In this document: positions 1 to 11,456 of the stretch, piece by piece
Layout of the letters: the number at the start of each line of letters is the position of its first letter
Position numbering within the stretch: the first letter of the stretch is position 1
Source of the DNA: Hofstenia miamia
Lineage: Eukaryota; Xenacoelomorpha; Acoela
Assembly (NCBI GenBank): GCA_004352715.1
Contig: SCFE01000015.1
Coordinates: forward strand, 2,085,749 to 2,149,748
DNA length: 64,000 nucleotides
Direction of reading: 5' to 3'
Translations under genes and position numbers: made by a program
Notes under the pieces: generated by a model
Told to the model about the DNA's origin: nothing
What the model saw: the letters and a program-made list of their open reading frames with translations, nothing else
Database searches by the model: none

Positions 1-31
<31 letters not shown>
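1..31. repeat. (TA)n microsatellite
   Basis: A pure TA dinucleotide run at the very start of the window, immediately before the remnant of a mariner-type element. The 5' terminal repeat of that element may have been lost into this run. Confidence 0.95.
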
Positions 32-33
<2 letters not shown>

Positions 34-63
34 GAATTTATAATGCAAATATCATTTTAGATA

Positions 64-716
64 TGGGCATGCAAACTCGCCTTCAAATTATCAAATTATT
101 TTATGCCAATGAATCATCACCTATCTTAACATTGCGGGCATACAATAAACTAATTTAATAGCACAATCACTGTACATGCTATTTCTGCTTTGGTAAACAA
201 GTTCGAAGAAACATTCTCCCTTCATGATAAATCTAGAAGTGGTCGTCGTCCATCACTTGTGGAAGAGAGAAACCACGTTTTTTTGATGGAACTGTAACTG
301 GCGAAAACTATCTGACACTCCTTCGAGAAGATGTTTTCCCAGAATTACAACGAAGAAGAAAGTTGAAAAGAAATGCTTTTCCACCACGATGGTGCCCCTC
401 CGCACTTTGCTACACAGGTTCGTGATTTTTTGAAATCGAAACTTCCCCCAAACACAATAATTGCAAGAGGAGTTGGAGAAGTATGGCCTCCTCGCTCACC
501 TGATCTCTCACCAGTAGATTATTGGTTCTGAGGTATGACAAAACCCCGGGTTTATCACAATTATGTGCCATCAACACTTGATGAACTGAAGCAACGTATA
601 AAACTTGAGATAAACAAGGTAACTCGTGACGAATTGGTTGCAGCTGTTATGAATTTGCACAGTAGAACAGATTGGGTGCGTCAAATGAATGGAGGAACAT
701 TTTCTCATCTTCAATA
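64..716 (+). pseudogene. Tc1/mariner-type transposase (DUF4817 HTH plus DDE core), internally deleted
   Basis: This is a relic of a cut-and-paste DNA transposase that would bind its element ends and excise and insert it in the nucleus. From about 64 to 250, broken by stops and shifts, the translation resembles the DUF4817 helix-turn-helix domain (IIKLFYANES, then a GRRPS-like tail). The sequence then jumps directly to the later catalytic core: FFDGTVTGENYL near 277, HHDGAPPHF with the second catalytic Asp near 384, and PPRSPDLSPVDYW with the third Asp near 490-528. A stop follows that motif, then the last 60 residues (535-717) are open. The region carrying the first catalytic Asp is absent, so the copy is dead. 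The family assignment is from motif recognition; the exact clade is uncertain. Confidence 0.85.
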
Positions 717-753
717 GCATAATTATTTGTTGTTTTCGAAACTTCCCATATTC

Positions 754-844
754 TAGCTATATGTCTAATAAAGTTTTTATGTATGGAATTGCTTTTTTAA
801 ATAATTTATAGGATTATAAAGTGTGTATGCGACTTATGACCGGC
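754..844 (+). repeat. 3' end of the mariner-type element, left copy beside a gap
   Basis: This 91-base stretch is repeated base for base at 900-990, on the far side of the assembly gap. It is the 3' non-coding end of the element and leads into its terminal repeat. The right-hand copy continues as CCGGCCCTG followed by TA, the expected end of a mariner-type element. Duplicated flanks around a gap suggest a scaffold join rather than biology. Confidence 0.85.
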
Positions 845-857
845 TATATATATATAT

Positions 858-899
858 NNNNNNNNNNNNNNNNNNNNNNNNNNNNNNNNNNNNNNNNNN
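858..899. other. Assembly gap
   Basis: 42 Ns between a TA run and a repeat of the preceding 91 bases. Confidence 0.99.
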
Positions 900-991
900 T
901 AGCTATATGTCTAATAAAGTTTTTATGTATGGAATTGCTTTTTTAAATAATTTATAGGATTATAAAGTGTGTATGCGACTTATGACCGGCC

Positions 992-993
<2 letters not shown>
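900..993 (+). repeat. 3' end of the mariner-type element with terminal sequence
   Basis: Second copy of the 91 bases, ending GACCGGCCCTG and then TA. Read on the other strand the terminus begins CAGGGCCGGTCATAAG, typical of Tc1/mariner ends that duplicate TA. I could not find a matching 5' terminal repeat; it would lie at or before position 50. Confidence 0.7.
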
Positions 994-1033
<40 letters not shown>

Positions 1034-1034
1034 G
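994..1034. repeat. (TA)n microsatellite
   Basis: TA run directly after the terminus of the mariner-type element, consistent with insertion into a TA-rich target. Confidence 0.95.
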
Positions 1035-4000
1035 AGTGTTTGCAAAATTTCGTAAATTTTTTTTTGCTGATGCCATTTGAAAACTCGATATTTGCTACAA
1101 ATAGGTAGATTGCATTTGCTGCATACATATCATAAGTTTTCTGGAAAATTTTCACCTGTATTTGCCACATCCAAAAGTTAAACCTATGGTTTTTTGAAAG
1201 ACCCGGCTCTTGATTGAGTTATTCCTTCTAGAAAGTGCGTGTGTGGACCATTTGATATGACAAACCCAACACTTTATAGAAACTTTTTTCTCTCCTTTTA
1301 TCATTTTTACAGTAAAAATATGAAGTACATTGAACAAGATGAACGGTGACATTTTCTCTTAGATGTCATCCCACGTGTATATTGTTGAATATTCTAGTTG
1401 TGTTTTAATCCGTTGTGATGACAATACCGAAATTATTTGTAACTCATATGTGGGTACTCCTTTTCAGTTTGAAAAAGGTCACTATTCTTCTTCAGTTGCT
1501 GTCGAGAGATTAATTCAATTAAAGAAAAATAAATGTTAACATTCAATGGCGTCATTGCTAAAATATCAACCGATATCACAATATTGCTTTTTTCAATTTT
1601 GATATGCATTTAATATTTTGGGAAAAATGTTTTCGATTGATGTTGAAATTAATATTAAAAGCATGAAAATTCAGCATAACAATGCACGATTTAGACAACA
1701 AGAACATACTAATGATTTTTCGATAGGAGGCATCTCAGTAGTGATCGGTGGCAACCACAACTTTCCTCAATATTTTCAACTATAATCTTGGCAATTAAAG
1801 GCAGTTTTTATATTTGCAGGTTTTAACTTAATAACCCATTTAGAATGTATTAATTTGGTAAATTAAATGGCATGTAATGGGATGTTTGACACTCGCATTA
1901 ATTTTTTGGCCCGTGGTAATTTCATAATAATTAATTGAATATGATTAAATTTAGATAGGTATAAACTGTACACTTTCAGCTCGCCATACATAAGAGGAAT
2001 AAAATTAAATACATTTGAATTTCTTAATTTATCAGAGAAGGTAATTGTTCACTAGAGCTGGGCGCCAGCCGGCAGAAAGTTTAGCTCCTGAGCCAATTGA
2101 TAACTAAAACTATATCAAGACAAAAGAAAGGTGTCATAAAAAGGAAATCGCATTTAATGTCTTTGATGTGATAGTGGAGCTTAACATTGATTGGGTTATG
2201 TCTTATTAATCAGATTGCCTATAAGCACATGATGAACCTTTATCTTGCATCATAGACGGTTTTACAGGAGCTATTGGCCTTATAGGGTTTCTATATGGAA
2301 TGTTATACAGACTCGTCCAGTTCTATAAATGTTGCTCAGCATTATCGGATCTACGCTGCACTAAGATTTCTTTTAGATAATTTTCCAATTGAGGCCAGTT
2401 TTCAATACGACAAGGCACATCATCATTGGTGTCCCCTTGATATGTCTTCTAACCCTGAAAATCTAAGAGATTGGTTCAAATTACTATAATAGAAGTATCC
2501 ATTTGTTAATGCAAAGTGAGCAACAATACTCGATTATTTGTCTGATAATAATGCGAAATGTAGAACCCAAATTCACAACCATATCTATTTGTGGTAAAAC
2601 TCTTTTCACCTATTCTTACATATACTTTTTGTTGTGCAATTATATAGCTTGCAAAATATAATCATAGATAATTACAACGATGATATAATTACATATAATT
2701 GTCTATATTGCATCCAAATACATATGGTATCTGCCCTATATCTACCAAAGGAGCTCAGTATGTATACATGAACTTAACTCAATAGAAGAAAAGTAAAGAT
2801 ATTACATTAAGATCTAATATAAAAAACACATTCAAAATAAGCAAATACAATTGCAATCTAGAATTGAAACCGAAAGAAAACATCTTCAAACTTTTTGGAA
2901 ATTTTTTCAAAACTGAATACGATATCCATCTTTGTAAATTTATATCCTAACCTATTATATAGCCTAAATAAATTCTATTAAATAAATAAAAATATTTAAT
3001 GAATATTTGAAACTGTCAAAATTTCAAAGCCAATTTTAGTAAGCAAGTAATGTTTTGCAGTAGTATTAAATAAATAATTGAAATTATTTTCAATAGTAAC
3101 TATTTTTAGCAACATAGTAAAATTTAACAATGTAAAAATCAATATAATATATTAATAAATAATATAAATGTATTATAAAATTATATTATAATATCATTAT
3201 ATAATTTACACTTGACAGGCTTAGCATACACTCGAAACAATTCTATATATTGCGTTCCCTAATCAAAATTAAATGCTACAAAATATGAAGTTAGCACAAA
3301 ATAACAAATAAATATTCCTCTAAAATTGTACTTATCAACAAAATCTATATTTTTGAAGCAAATTGAATCAAAGTGTATTTGTTGTTTTTCACGTATTCAT
3401 AAAGACGTTTCCTTCTCTTTCTTGCTAAAATAATCTGCATAATTTACGAAAAAATCTTTTTTTGCAACATCACTTCAATTGATAGCAATTACAAGCTACT
3501 TAGTCTTTCTTGTGATATGGGCATTCATAAATATTTTTTATTATAGATTGAAACGCTTGAAAAGTTAGCAATAAATTACTTGAATTCTAATTGTGAACGA
3601 CTTCATCTTCACATTTTTAAAATTCAAAATTTATTAATACCTTGTCAGTAATAATTGTTGAGCGCGGACCCCCATTGCCCCTTATTCCCTTACCTACAAC
3701 CACACCCTTTTTAGACTATAGCAGCCCAATAAACAATAATTTCGCCTTATAAATAAAGAATAAACCATCTTTGTTAATGTAAATGAGGTCACATTTTACT
3801 CACTTGTACATTAGGAAAATATAGACAATTACTTCTAGTAGTTATTCCATAATTACTGCCCTTCCACAAATGCAGCAGAAAACTCTAGATCCTTTTGTAT
3901 CTGTTGATTCCTCAAATTTATGTATAGCATGACTTAACCCCATACAAATTTTCAAAATATGTGAAAACTGAAATTGCTCATAACTAACAAAATGGATTCA

Positions 4001-4140
4001 GCATCCTGAAATTACCCTAAATTGGCAACCAAAACTAATTTTTTTGTTGTAATTAACATGCATTTCGTTATATCTTCACTCACTTGGAATAATACTTGTT
4101 TTTTTGTCTAAAATACAATTTATATACAAAAGATGGCGTT
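1035..4140. other. A+T-rich non-coding stretch, no gene recognised
   Basis: About 3.1 kb of A+T-rich sequence. The only open frame I looked at twice is 2295-2489 (+, 64 codons); it matches no family I recognise and its coding status is unproven. From about 2640 to 3360 the sequence is extremely A+T-rich with many short TATA and AATAA motifs. No terminal repeats or splice-flanked exons were found. Confidence 0.6.
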
Positions 4141-4166
4141 GCGAGAGTGTTAACTAATTACACTGT

Positions 4167-4189
4167 ATAGAATAGAATAGAATAGAATT
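4167..4189 (-). repeat. LINE 3' tail microsatellite (ATTCT)n
   Basis: On the minus strand the LINE's 3' untranslated region ends in several ATTCT units and then ACAGTG. Short tandem tails rather than poly(A) are characteristic of CR1-clade and related LINEs. This marks the 3' terminus of the element whose reverse transcriptase lies at 4375-6036. Confidence 0.7.
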
Positions 4190-4374
4190 TCTTACTTAAG
4201 TGTAGTACATTAGCAAAAGCTGCTAATACAACACTTAATGCGTCAATAATAACATGAAGGACAAAAATAATAAAACACAACAAAAACATGGATGCAGAAT
4301 TTACTGTTTACCAAGTTTATTGCTAATTATTTTAACTAATGATATTTTTTGAAAAACTGAAATCCTTTCCATGA

Positions 4375-6036
4375 CGTAGAACCGATTTTAGGGTGTCATT
4401 GATTTGTCTTTTAAATTTCCTGCGCCTTTGATTCGTTTTATTTCAATTGGTAAGTTATTGCATAGTTCAATTGTTGAATTTAAAAATGAATTTTTAAGAA
4501 AATGTTTTTAAAACTTCCCTTTTCTGAATTTAGAAGTCCTCGAATTATAAGTTGAAAGCCCATATAATTGACATTTTAGTTTACTGTATGGTGAACGCTG
4601 ATTTAAAATATCCCAAAATTTTATTAATGAAAAGTATCTTATGAAATATGAAGCATATCGTCATGATTAGAATATGAACTTTTGTCGCTCCCAGTCGAGT
4701 AATTATCATCATGAATATTTGCTGCCATTTAATTTATGAGTCGATTTTATTTATTAATTAGTGGTTCATGTTATTAAATAAAACCTTACAGTATCTAAAA
4801 TGACTTAATACTAGAGAGTTAACCAACATCGATTTCATTTTGGAATTTTACAAAATTGCTTACATGTGAAATAGTTTTAATTCCCATTGCCATTTTGCGT
4901 AATACAACGCGTATGTTCAATTTATTATCGATTGTTACTCCAAGATATTTGAAGAATTCGACTAGAGTAATTTTTGACCCCGAAAAATTTAAAATGTGTG
5001 ATTGGTTATCTTTGTGGAAAGGAGACATAACACAGTTTTAGAGGGATTTACAGTTAAATGGTGCACATTAAAATATTTTAACAGTTGAGAAAGATTGATT
5101 TCTAACTTACTAATTGATGTTTCTATTTGAATATCATGTGTGCAAATACCCGTGTCGTCAGCATACTGCACTATTCCACAATCATTGCTTAAATTACCAT
5201 TTAAATCATTTGCATACAACGAGAAAAATAGAGGCCCTAAAATAGTACCTTGTGGGACACCTTTGTAAGTTTTACCCCAGTTAGAAAATATACCATTGAC
5301 CTTAACTCTTTGAAAACGATCACTTAAGTAGCACATTACTAAATATATACTATTAGAGTCGAATCCAATGTATTCTATTTTTTAGAAGAATATAGTGATC
5401 AATGTAATCAAATGCTTTGGACAAATCGATAAAAGCAATTGTGTCAAAATTGTTATTATCGAGATAAGATCTCCAATTTTCAGTAGCGTAAAGTAAAGCA
5501 TCAGAGGTGGAGTGAGCTTTGCGAAAGCCAAATTGAGTATTCGAAAGAATTGATTCGTGATGGAGATAAGTGTTTATTTGGTCAAATATTAGTTTTTCGA
5601 AGATTTTTGCAAAAGGCCAGATGATTGCAACATTTTAGCGGGTTATATCTTTTATATATGGTAGTAACATTGGCTAATTTTAAAATTGAGGGGAAAGTAT
5701 TTAGTTTTATGCAGTGATTGATGATAGGCTATGGCATAAAGGACTACTAATGAATTTTCCACAATCTTTAATACACCATGCCGGTATTTCAGAAGGTCCG
5801 CTTGATTTATTAACTTTTAGCATATTTATTGCATAAAGGGCTTCTAGTGTTAATAAGTGAAGATATTCTAAGTGAAATGATTTAAATGGTAAAACTTTGT
5901 ATTTCCACATGCGGTACATACACGTTTTTCTTGCTTTAAATAAACTTGAAATTTCTTGCAAGTTCCATCTTTGGAACTTGCATATTTTTACAATTTTCTT
6001 AGTAAATAAAGACTTTCCAAGTTTTCTGTGTTTCAA
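4375..6036 (-). pseudogene. CR1/jockey-type LINE reverse transcriptase, 5' truncated and frameshifted
   Basis: Non-LTR retrotransposon ORF2 remnant; the intact protein would copy element RNA into the genome by target-primed reverse transcription. In protein order on the minus strand there is an N-terminal linker (6036-5707) with VNKSSGPSEIP. A stretch rich in shifts (about 5640-5340) gives QFGFRKAHST and IDLSKAFDYIDH. Residues in 5336-4989 then give GVPQGTILGPLF and the catalytic QYADDTG. Next comes FKYLGVTIDNKLN (about 5028-4819), followed by a decayed C-terminus near 4470-4375 reading LPIEIKR...FKRQINDTL, the usual end of this clade. No endonuclease domain is visible upstream, so the copy is 5' truncated. 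At least four stops or frameshifts are present. The clade (CR1 versus jockey) is inferred from motifs and the 3' tail. Confidence 0.88.
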
Positions 6037-6049
6037 GTGTGGAACATGG

Positions 6050-8490
6050 AGGTAATTTCATGTTTTTTCCAAGATCGAATCACTGGGATAAGTGAAAGCG
6101 TAGTTGAAGAATATGCATGCAATACGTTTGAAACTACTTTAATACTAATTCTTCACAGACATACATAGCTTGGAAAATATCATAAACAATACAATTAGCG
6201 CATCTCTTGTGACATTCGATTAACAACGATGATTTGGAAATGTGCATGCATTTAAATTTCAGTTTGTTAGATGTTTTCGAATATTTTGTTGTGTAATCTT
6301 TCATAACTACATTTACTTTTTTATGTGATCACCATTCCTTAGAAATTTTTTTGGTATGGTTATGAATTCTTAATGACAATCAGTTTTCTGTAATTAACTT
6401 ACATCTCTGGAAAGAAAATTAAAACTTTTTTGTTACAAGAATTTACATAAAACATTGTGGGTAGCCTAGCCTAATTACGGCAAGAATGTCGTTTGATTTT
6501 ATGTATATAAACCCGTGAAATTTTTTTGCACCCCGCTTTTTTCTGGCTACGGGGCTTAGTTAATTGTGGCAACTAGTCTCAGTAAAGACCAATGCGATCT
6601 GGAAGTCAACTTAATTTATCGCCGACTTTTGACCCGATTTCCTCAAGGGCTGAACACTCATATTTGATTTCATTTGAAAATAAATGCTGACTATTTATAA
6701 CGAACTCTTCACATGAGATCTGATTGAAATAATTTCTCTTTAAATTGTATTAAGTGATTTCCGTAAAGTGACAGACATTACTCCATCTAAGCATTACTGG
6801 AAAGAAATAAGAGTCGACATAAAACCTACTGCTTCATTAAATTTTTGGAAGAAATTTACATTGCCAAATTGATATAGACCGTTGCATTATGTCCTCATAT
6901 CGGAATCAGAAAAATAAATTTTTCTATTTTCTCAATTATGCATACTTAAGTTTTTCATTCTAAATATTTAAAATATTTTTTATATTTCTAAGTTTGTGGA
7001 GGATAAAAGTGTGAAAGCCACGATTTACTAATTCAATAATATGCGTTGAATACAATAGTTTTAAGTATCGCTCTTTGTTTGGTACCCTAATTCAATTCCG
7101 GGCGATTTGAATCTTTAGTTTTATAGAATGAATAATTTGGTCGGATTTTTTAGAATAATTGAATTGCTGAGTGAATCGGAAATCCAAAAGCCACACTTAT
7201 TTGGGGTTGATGAGGAATATAGATGCTTATAGAAAAAATTTATGAATTACATGTCTTACTTATATATGTCTTTTAATTTAACAAACCTTTGTACATGCAA
7301 ACTTATATTAGTTCAAATCAAGAGTCTTTTTATACGATACCATACTTTTAAATTATATTACTTTGAATTCAATTTCTGAAGTAATCTCTGAAATTTCATT
7401 TTGAATCCAAAACCTACGTGCTTTTATTTGTCATGTCATAAAATTGAAATTTTGTAAAATACATTAGTTTAGCTCTTCAACAAAATAGCATTAGAAATAT
7501 TTTCATACTCTAAAAATATTTTTTTCACATCCTTTGAAATGAGAGTTGATAACGCGCAAAACAGTTAAATCAAGTATCCTACATATCCATGCGATTTTTA
7601 ATTGCTTATTTCGTTTATGATTTGTTTAAATTTGCTCGAGCTGATGAAATTTACTAGTTTTTTGCCAATAGAACCACATTAAATTTGTCTAAGTGCTCTC
7701 CTTCTTGTCAACAACGTCATAGCGATTTAATGTGCATCCATTAAAAGGTTTGAAGACTAAAATGTAAATTAGAAGTCATGTATTTTCCCGCAATTCTTTA
7801 GTAAATGCACTATCAATGTCAATATTGAAATTTCCCTTTAATATATTATCAATTAAATAATTTTTAATGTTTGATTTTTGAATTTATAAAGCATCCATCG
7901 TGTACAATATTATTTTATAGGCTCGATGGTTTGTATGGCTTAAATGATTTATTAATCCGTCATTTTCTAATTTATTAAAAATATCCGCGAATGTTTATCA
8001 GAAAATATTTCTTGTATCAAAGATTTATGCTACTCAACCATAACAAATAAAAGTAGCAAGGTTTTACGTTTTACAGCTAGGATGTCTTTCAGTGATCGTC
8101 AAAAATATCTTTTATTTAAACATATATTTGTATTTATTTGCAATATTTATTTTTAATTTTAGAAAACAAAATTTATTTATTTTTTGTGAAAATACATCAA
8201 GTAATACTAAAATATATTGTTTACCGCTATTATTTGAATACGGTAAAGCACTTTCTTGGCTGGTTTAATCCTTTAATAAAATTTGTTTATACCGCCTTTT
8301 AAGATTTCCGTGTATATCCTTTTGTAGCAAAAATATCTGTCGATAGTGTTGTTATACACTAGGCACCAAATACATACCTATATTTTTTTCAAGGTACAAT
8401 ACTTTTCAATGCAATAAATTGTTAGTTCAAGACAGACACTAGTAATTAAAATTAACTTCATTACAATTATATATATAAATGCACTGACAG
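6050..8490. other. A+T-rich non-coding stretch, nothing recognised
   Basis: About 2.4 kb upstream of the LINE fragment and before the LTR remnant. I see no frame with recognisable protein similarity, no paired terminal repeats and no tandem repeat. Confidence 0.55.
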
Positions 8491-8499
8491 GATTTCATG

Positions 8500-8564
8500 G
8501 TAAACCTGAGAACGCAGCATGACATGCGACCGTGTGATTACATGGTAACAACCAATCACCAACA
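8500..8564 (-). mobile_element. Start of an LTR (5' part), downstream of a polypurine tract
   Basis: On the minus strand, just after the pol stop codon (8583-8581), comes a purine tract AGGAAAGAAAGG (8577-8566). TTGTTGGTGATTGG follows, and the TGTT at 8564 is a typical LTR start. The 3' limit of the LTR is not resolved because no second copy is in the window; 8500 is an arbitrary visible limit. This is inferred from the order pol, purine tract, TG. Confidence 0.5.
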
Positions 8565-8580
8565 ACCTTTCTTTCCTAAA

Positions 8581-8771
8581 TTAGTGTGAAACATAAGGTC
8601 CAAAAAATTGCGTTTGTTTCCTTTCGCGTACAGGTCTTTTAGTAAAGTTTTCCCTTGCAACAGTGATATTTTTGTCTTCATTGTCGTTCCCCATTGTTCC
8701 TTCTTCTTCATAGTCATCGTAATATTTTAACTGTGACCGTTTTGGTTTCTGTAGTCTTTTAAGGTGCTGTC
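8581..8771 (-). pseudogene. C-terminal end of an LTR-retroelement pol (gypsy-like), truncated
   Basis: A minus-strand frame of about 60 codons ending in TAA at 8581. It is hydrophilic and charged (KRSQLKYYDDYEEEG near the start, RPVRERKQTQFF near the end). That composition, and its position just before a polypurine tract and an LTR-like TG, suit the tail of a gypsy pol polyprotein. No catalytic domain is included. Upstream residues that appear to extend the frame are not pol: they are translated from a hAT-type terminus that begins at 8774. It could also be an unrelated open frame; the LTR context is the main support. Confidence 0.45.
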
Positions 8772-8773
8772 GA

Positions 8774-8821
8774 CAGGGGCGCACCCAGCTTTTTTTCTGA
8801 GGAGGGGAACTATTCTTTAGA

Positions 8822-8859
<38 letters not shown>
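8774..8859 (+). mobile_element. hAT-type transposon terminus
   Basis: CAGGGGCGCACCCAGC followed by a T-tract and a G-rich stretch is a common form of hAT terminal inverted repeat in animals. It interrupts the pol tail exactly at 8774. The element runs into a TA microsatellite and the gap at 8860; no matching right end is visible after the gap. Confidence 0.5.
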
Positions 8860-8961
8860 NNNNNNNNNNNNNNNNNNNNNNNNNNNNNNNNNNNNNNNNN
8901 NNNNNNNNNNNNNNNNNNNNNNNNNNNNNNNNNNNNNNNNNNNNNNNNNNNNNNNNNNNNN

Positions 8962-8993
<32 letters not shown>
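8829..8993. repeat. (TA)n microsatellite spanning an assembly gap
   Basis: TA runs at 8829-8858 and 8963-8993 border 102 Ns (8860-8961). The gap almost certainly results from the simple repeat. Confidence 0.95.
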
Positions 8994-8995
<2 letters not shown>

Positions 8996-8999
8996 CATA

Positions 9000-9960
9000 T
9001 TTTCATAGATATTCTTACATGCAAAGTAATTTATAAATTCATTATTCTGAAGATTTTCACTAAACAATGGAAAAAGCATTGTCAGTTAAATTAAATAGTA
9101 TACACTTTTTGACATGCTACCCAAAACAGAAAGGTTGATATTAACGAAATTCAAATATTCAATTTAAGGTTTACTATTTCATATATCGACTTTTTTATGT
9201 CATATTTTTATAATTAAATTTCAACGTAGCAAACGTAACCAGTATATTATGAATGTTTGTTAAAAATTACTAAAGCTGAATTATTTTTCCCTACCCCTAT
9301 TTAACCATTACTAAGATTGGCTATAACACACATATCTGCTCCGTGTTTCAGTAGGTGAGGATGATTTCGAACACAGACTGTTGTCCTGTTAAGCAACATA
9401 AAAGATTATAAAGGAGTTTTACTAATTTTCAAACAATTCAGAGTTCGTGCTGATATTTTGCATAAATTATTCTTACATTGCTGAATTATAAATTAATTCT
9501 GAAATGACATCTCAATGTAATCTCATGAGATGTTTCAGCGATAACCTAATGAGACATCTGCAGAACATCAGCATCCAAAAAGCGTCTCACTAGGATATGA
9601 TACACCTGCGATATCAATAGGATGAATAAGGATGCATTTGCGACAGTTGATTTTTGACTGGGCATAGATATTCTAGATGTTTGCAGGACGAGTTATAATT
9701 TATATTTATAGTTATATTTGTTAAAGTTATATTTATATATATAGTTATATTTGGTCCCGGATCTCGAAAGTTTTTTTGTTCCCGTTCACGAAAGTTAATT
9801 TTTGCTCTGGTCCTTGTTCTATCCCGATAGTCATTAGCGTCTTTAATTTGCTATTACATATAAAGTTAGAATTTTTTATGTTTCTTAATTTTTTAAGCCA
9901 ACCAAATTTATAATTTTGCTTGGTAATTTGATTATGCAGATTTTTCATATTTTATCATTA
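9000..9960. other. Non-coding stretch with short subrepeats
   Basis: A+T-rich sequence. Around 9660-9800 there are ATTTATAGTTATATTTG-like subrepeats and a pair of partly symmetrical segments (CCCGGATCTCGAAAG and CCCGTTCACGAAAG), which may belong to a decayed MITE. A minus-strand frame at 9745-9948 lies across them and is unlikely to be a gene. Confidence 0.4.
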
Positions 9961-10070
9961 AATATACTTTTTTATAATCATATTTGAAAACGTTTATTAA
10001 ATAATTAGGAAGATCTATGTAAATTATTGAGCTCAAACGAGCCTCATTGAAAGGTTCTATATGCGAGGCG
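9960..10070 (-). mobile_element. GCTCGG-family MITE, copy 3, inner part
   Basis: Read on the minus strand, this contains TTTCAATGAGGCTCG and AATTATTTAATAAACG in the same order and spacing as the two copies near 17 kb. The outer part of this copy, with the terminal repeat, lies separately at 10516-10608. Confidence 0.65.
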
Positions 10071-10515
10071 GAACAGGACTGCCGTATTAATACTGTGCGT
10101 CCACAAAATACCTTTAGTTACATATTGTAATTTGCCATAATTTGAATTTAATACATTATTTCTCTATTGTTTTTTTTAGCATTGCTATGTAATTCACCAT
10201 ATTTCACTGCAGATAAAAAATACAGAAACCGTGTCCAAATTATTTTCACATTTTGCAAAATATAATTTAATAGAAAATTTCATTCAAAACTGCTATATTT
10301 CTCATTACTAGTTTCGCTTTTGACAATAATTGGAATGGAAATAATAGATAAGAAATCATAGCATAAAAACCAAGCATAACACATAAAAACTTTTTTAAAA
10401 GAAAAAACATCGTTGTGAGATAACAAACAAAATTACGAGTGCTTCATACTTCTGTTAGCACTAAGAAAAATCTACGTTAAATGTTGCCAGAAATTGTAAT
10501 CACTAAAAGCAAATN

Positions 10516-10608
10516 AGGTTCTATATGCGAGGCGAGCCAAGCATGGTAAAAAATACTCAAAAGTAAAATGAACCAAGTTTAAATAATTGCGGTTTGTTGA
10601 CTAGTCTG
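10516..10608 (-). mobile_element. GCTCGG-family MITE, copy 3, terminal part
   Basis: Begins after a single N and repeats the 19 bases found at 10052-10070. On the minus strand it ends outward as CAGACTAGTCAACAAACCG, matching the terminal repeat CAGATTTGTCAACGAGCCG at 17311. The 445 bases in between (10071-10514) look like an inserted or haplotype-specific segment. Confidence 0.65.
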
Positions 10609-11175
10609 GTCCCGTCCGCACAGCCCTAATGTACTTTCATTGAGTCGGCTCTACCATGATGAAGAATCTAGTAGGGCCTAGCGCTATGAAACTTCTTCAA
10701 AAGTCCACGAGGTCACTCAAATACCGCGGTATCGGTATGGTTATACATTAAAATATATATATATATATATATAATATTAAAATAAACATATTATAATTAA
10801 TTATTTAAATAAAGGTATTTATAGCAATCAGTCTATAGTTCATGAAAAATCTTTAATGTTCATTAACTACAAAAATAAGACAATTTTGATCTTGTTTCTT
10901 TTCAAACATTGCATAGGATTTTTACGAACTGAGTTATTGAAATATTTTTTAATATATATATATGAAAGTGACAGCCATTTTTTTCCCAATTTAGATACTC
11001 CAAAGCAAAGGCGAAAATATTTCAGAATCAATTCCTCATTTTTCATTATTTCAAATTGAATTTAGTACATTATACTAATGAATTTTTTAGCATCTGAGTT
11101 TTCTAAATATACTAAAAATTTGTATTTTTATTTTATTGCAATTTTTTAACATCTGAAAATATCGCCTTCCCATAG
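10609..11175. other. A+T-rich stretch with (TA)n at 10753-10773
   Basis: No gene recognised. The final 40 bases (ending CTTCCCATAG) look like a 3' splice site feeding the exon that starts at 11176. Confidence 0.5.
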
Positions 11176-11367
11176 GATAACTTAAAGAGTTTGCTCCGAC
11201 GTTGGAGCATTACTCACTGCATATCACACAGGGCATTGACAGAATTACTGCACATACTTGGTGGTATGGATGCAGATTTACCAAAAGATTCCAGGACTCT
11301 CCTTATGACAAAGATGGATCACAGGGTTGACATCTTAGATAATGGAGAATATTGCCACATAGTTTAG
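11176..11367 (+). pseudogene. EnSpm/CACTA-like transposase, N-terminal exon
   Basis: Preceded by a splice-acceptor-like CTTCCCATAG. The frame reads from DNLKSLLRRW to a TAG at 11365. The pattern (LLRRWSITHCISHRALTELL, then LPKDSRTLL) is the conserved N-terminal module of a family of animal transposase-like proteins related to EnSpm/CACTA and fungal Plavaka transposases. A possible donor GT at 11362 would remove the stop, but the following junction is unclear because the next segment (11457-11500) needs a frameshift. Part of the same broken gene as the next two exons. Confidence 0.65.
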
Positions 11368-11456
11368 CACATTAAATTATTTAATCTTAATTAAGGTGTA
11401 ATTGATTGTATTTAACCTAAAACTAAATATCTGAGTTAAAGACTTGTTATATTTAG

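Noticed and set aside
952-1170. Minus-strand frame across the TA repeat
   Set aside because: The apparent Tyr-Ile repeats come from the TA microsatellite; no protein similarity.
2295-2489. 64-codon plus-strand frame with HHHW-like residues
   Set aside because: No family recognised, no splice or promoter context; open frames of this size are expected by chance.
8822-9079. Frames of Tyr-Ile repeats around the gap
   Set aside because: Translation of (TA)n and Ns.
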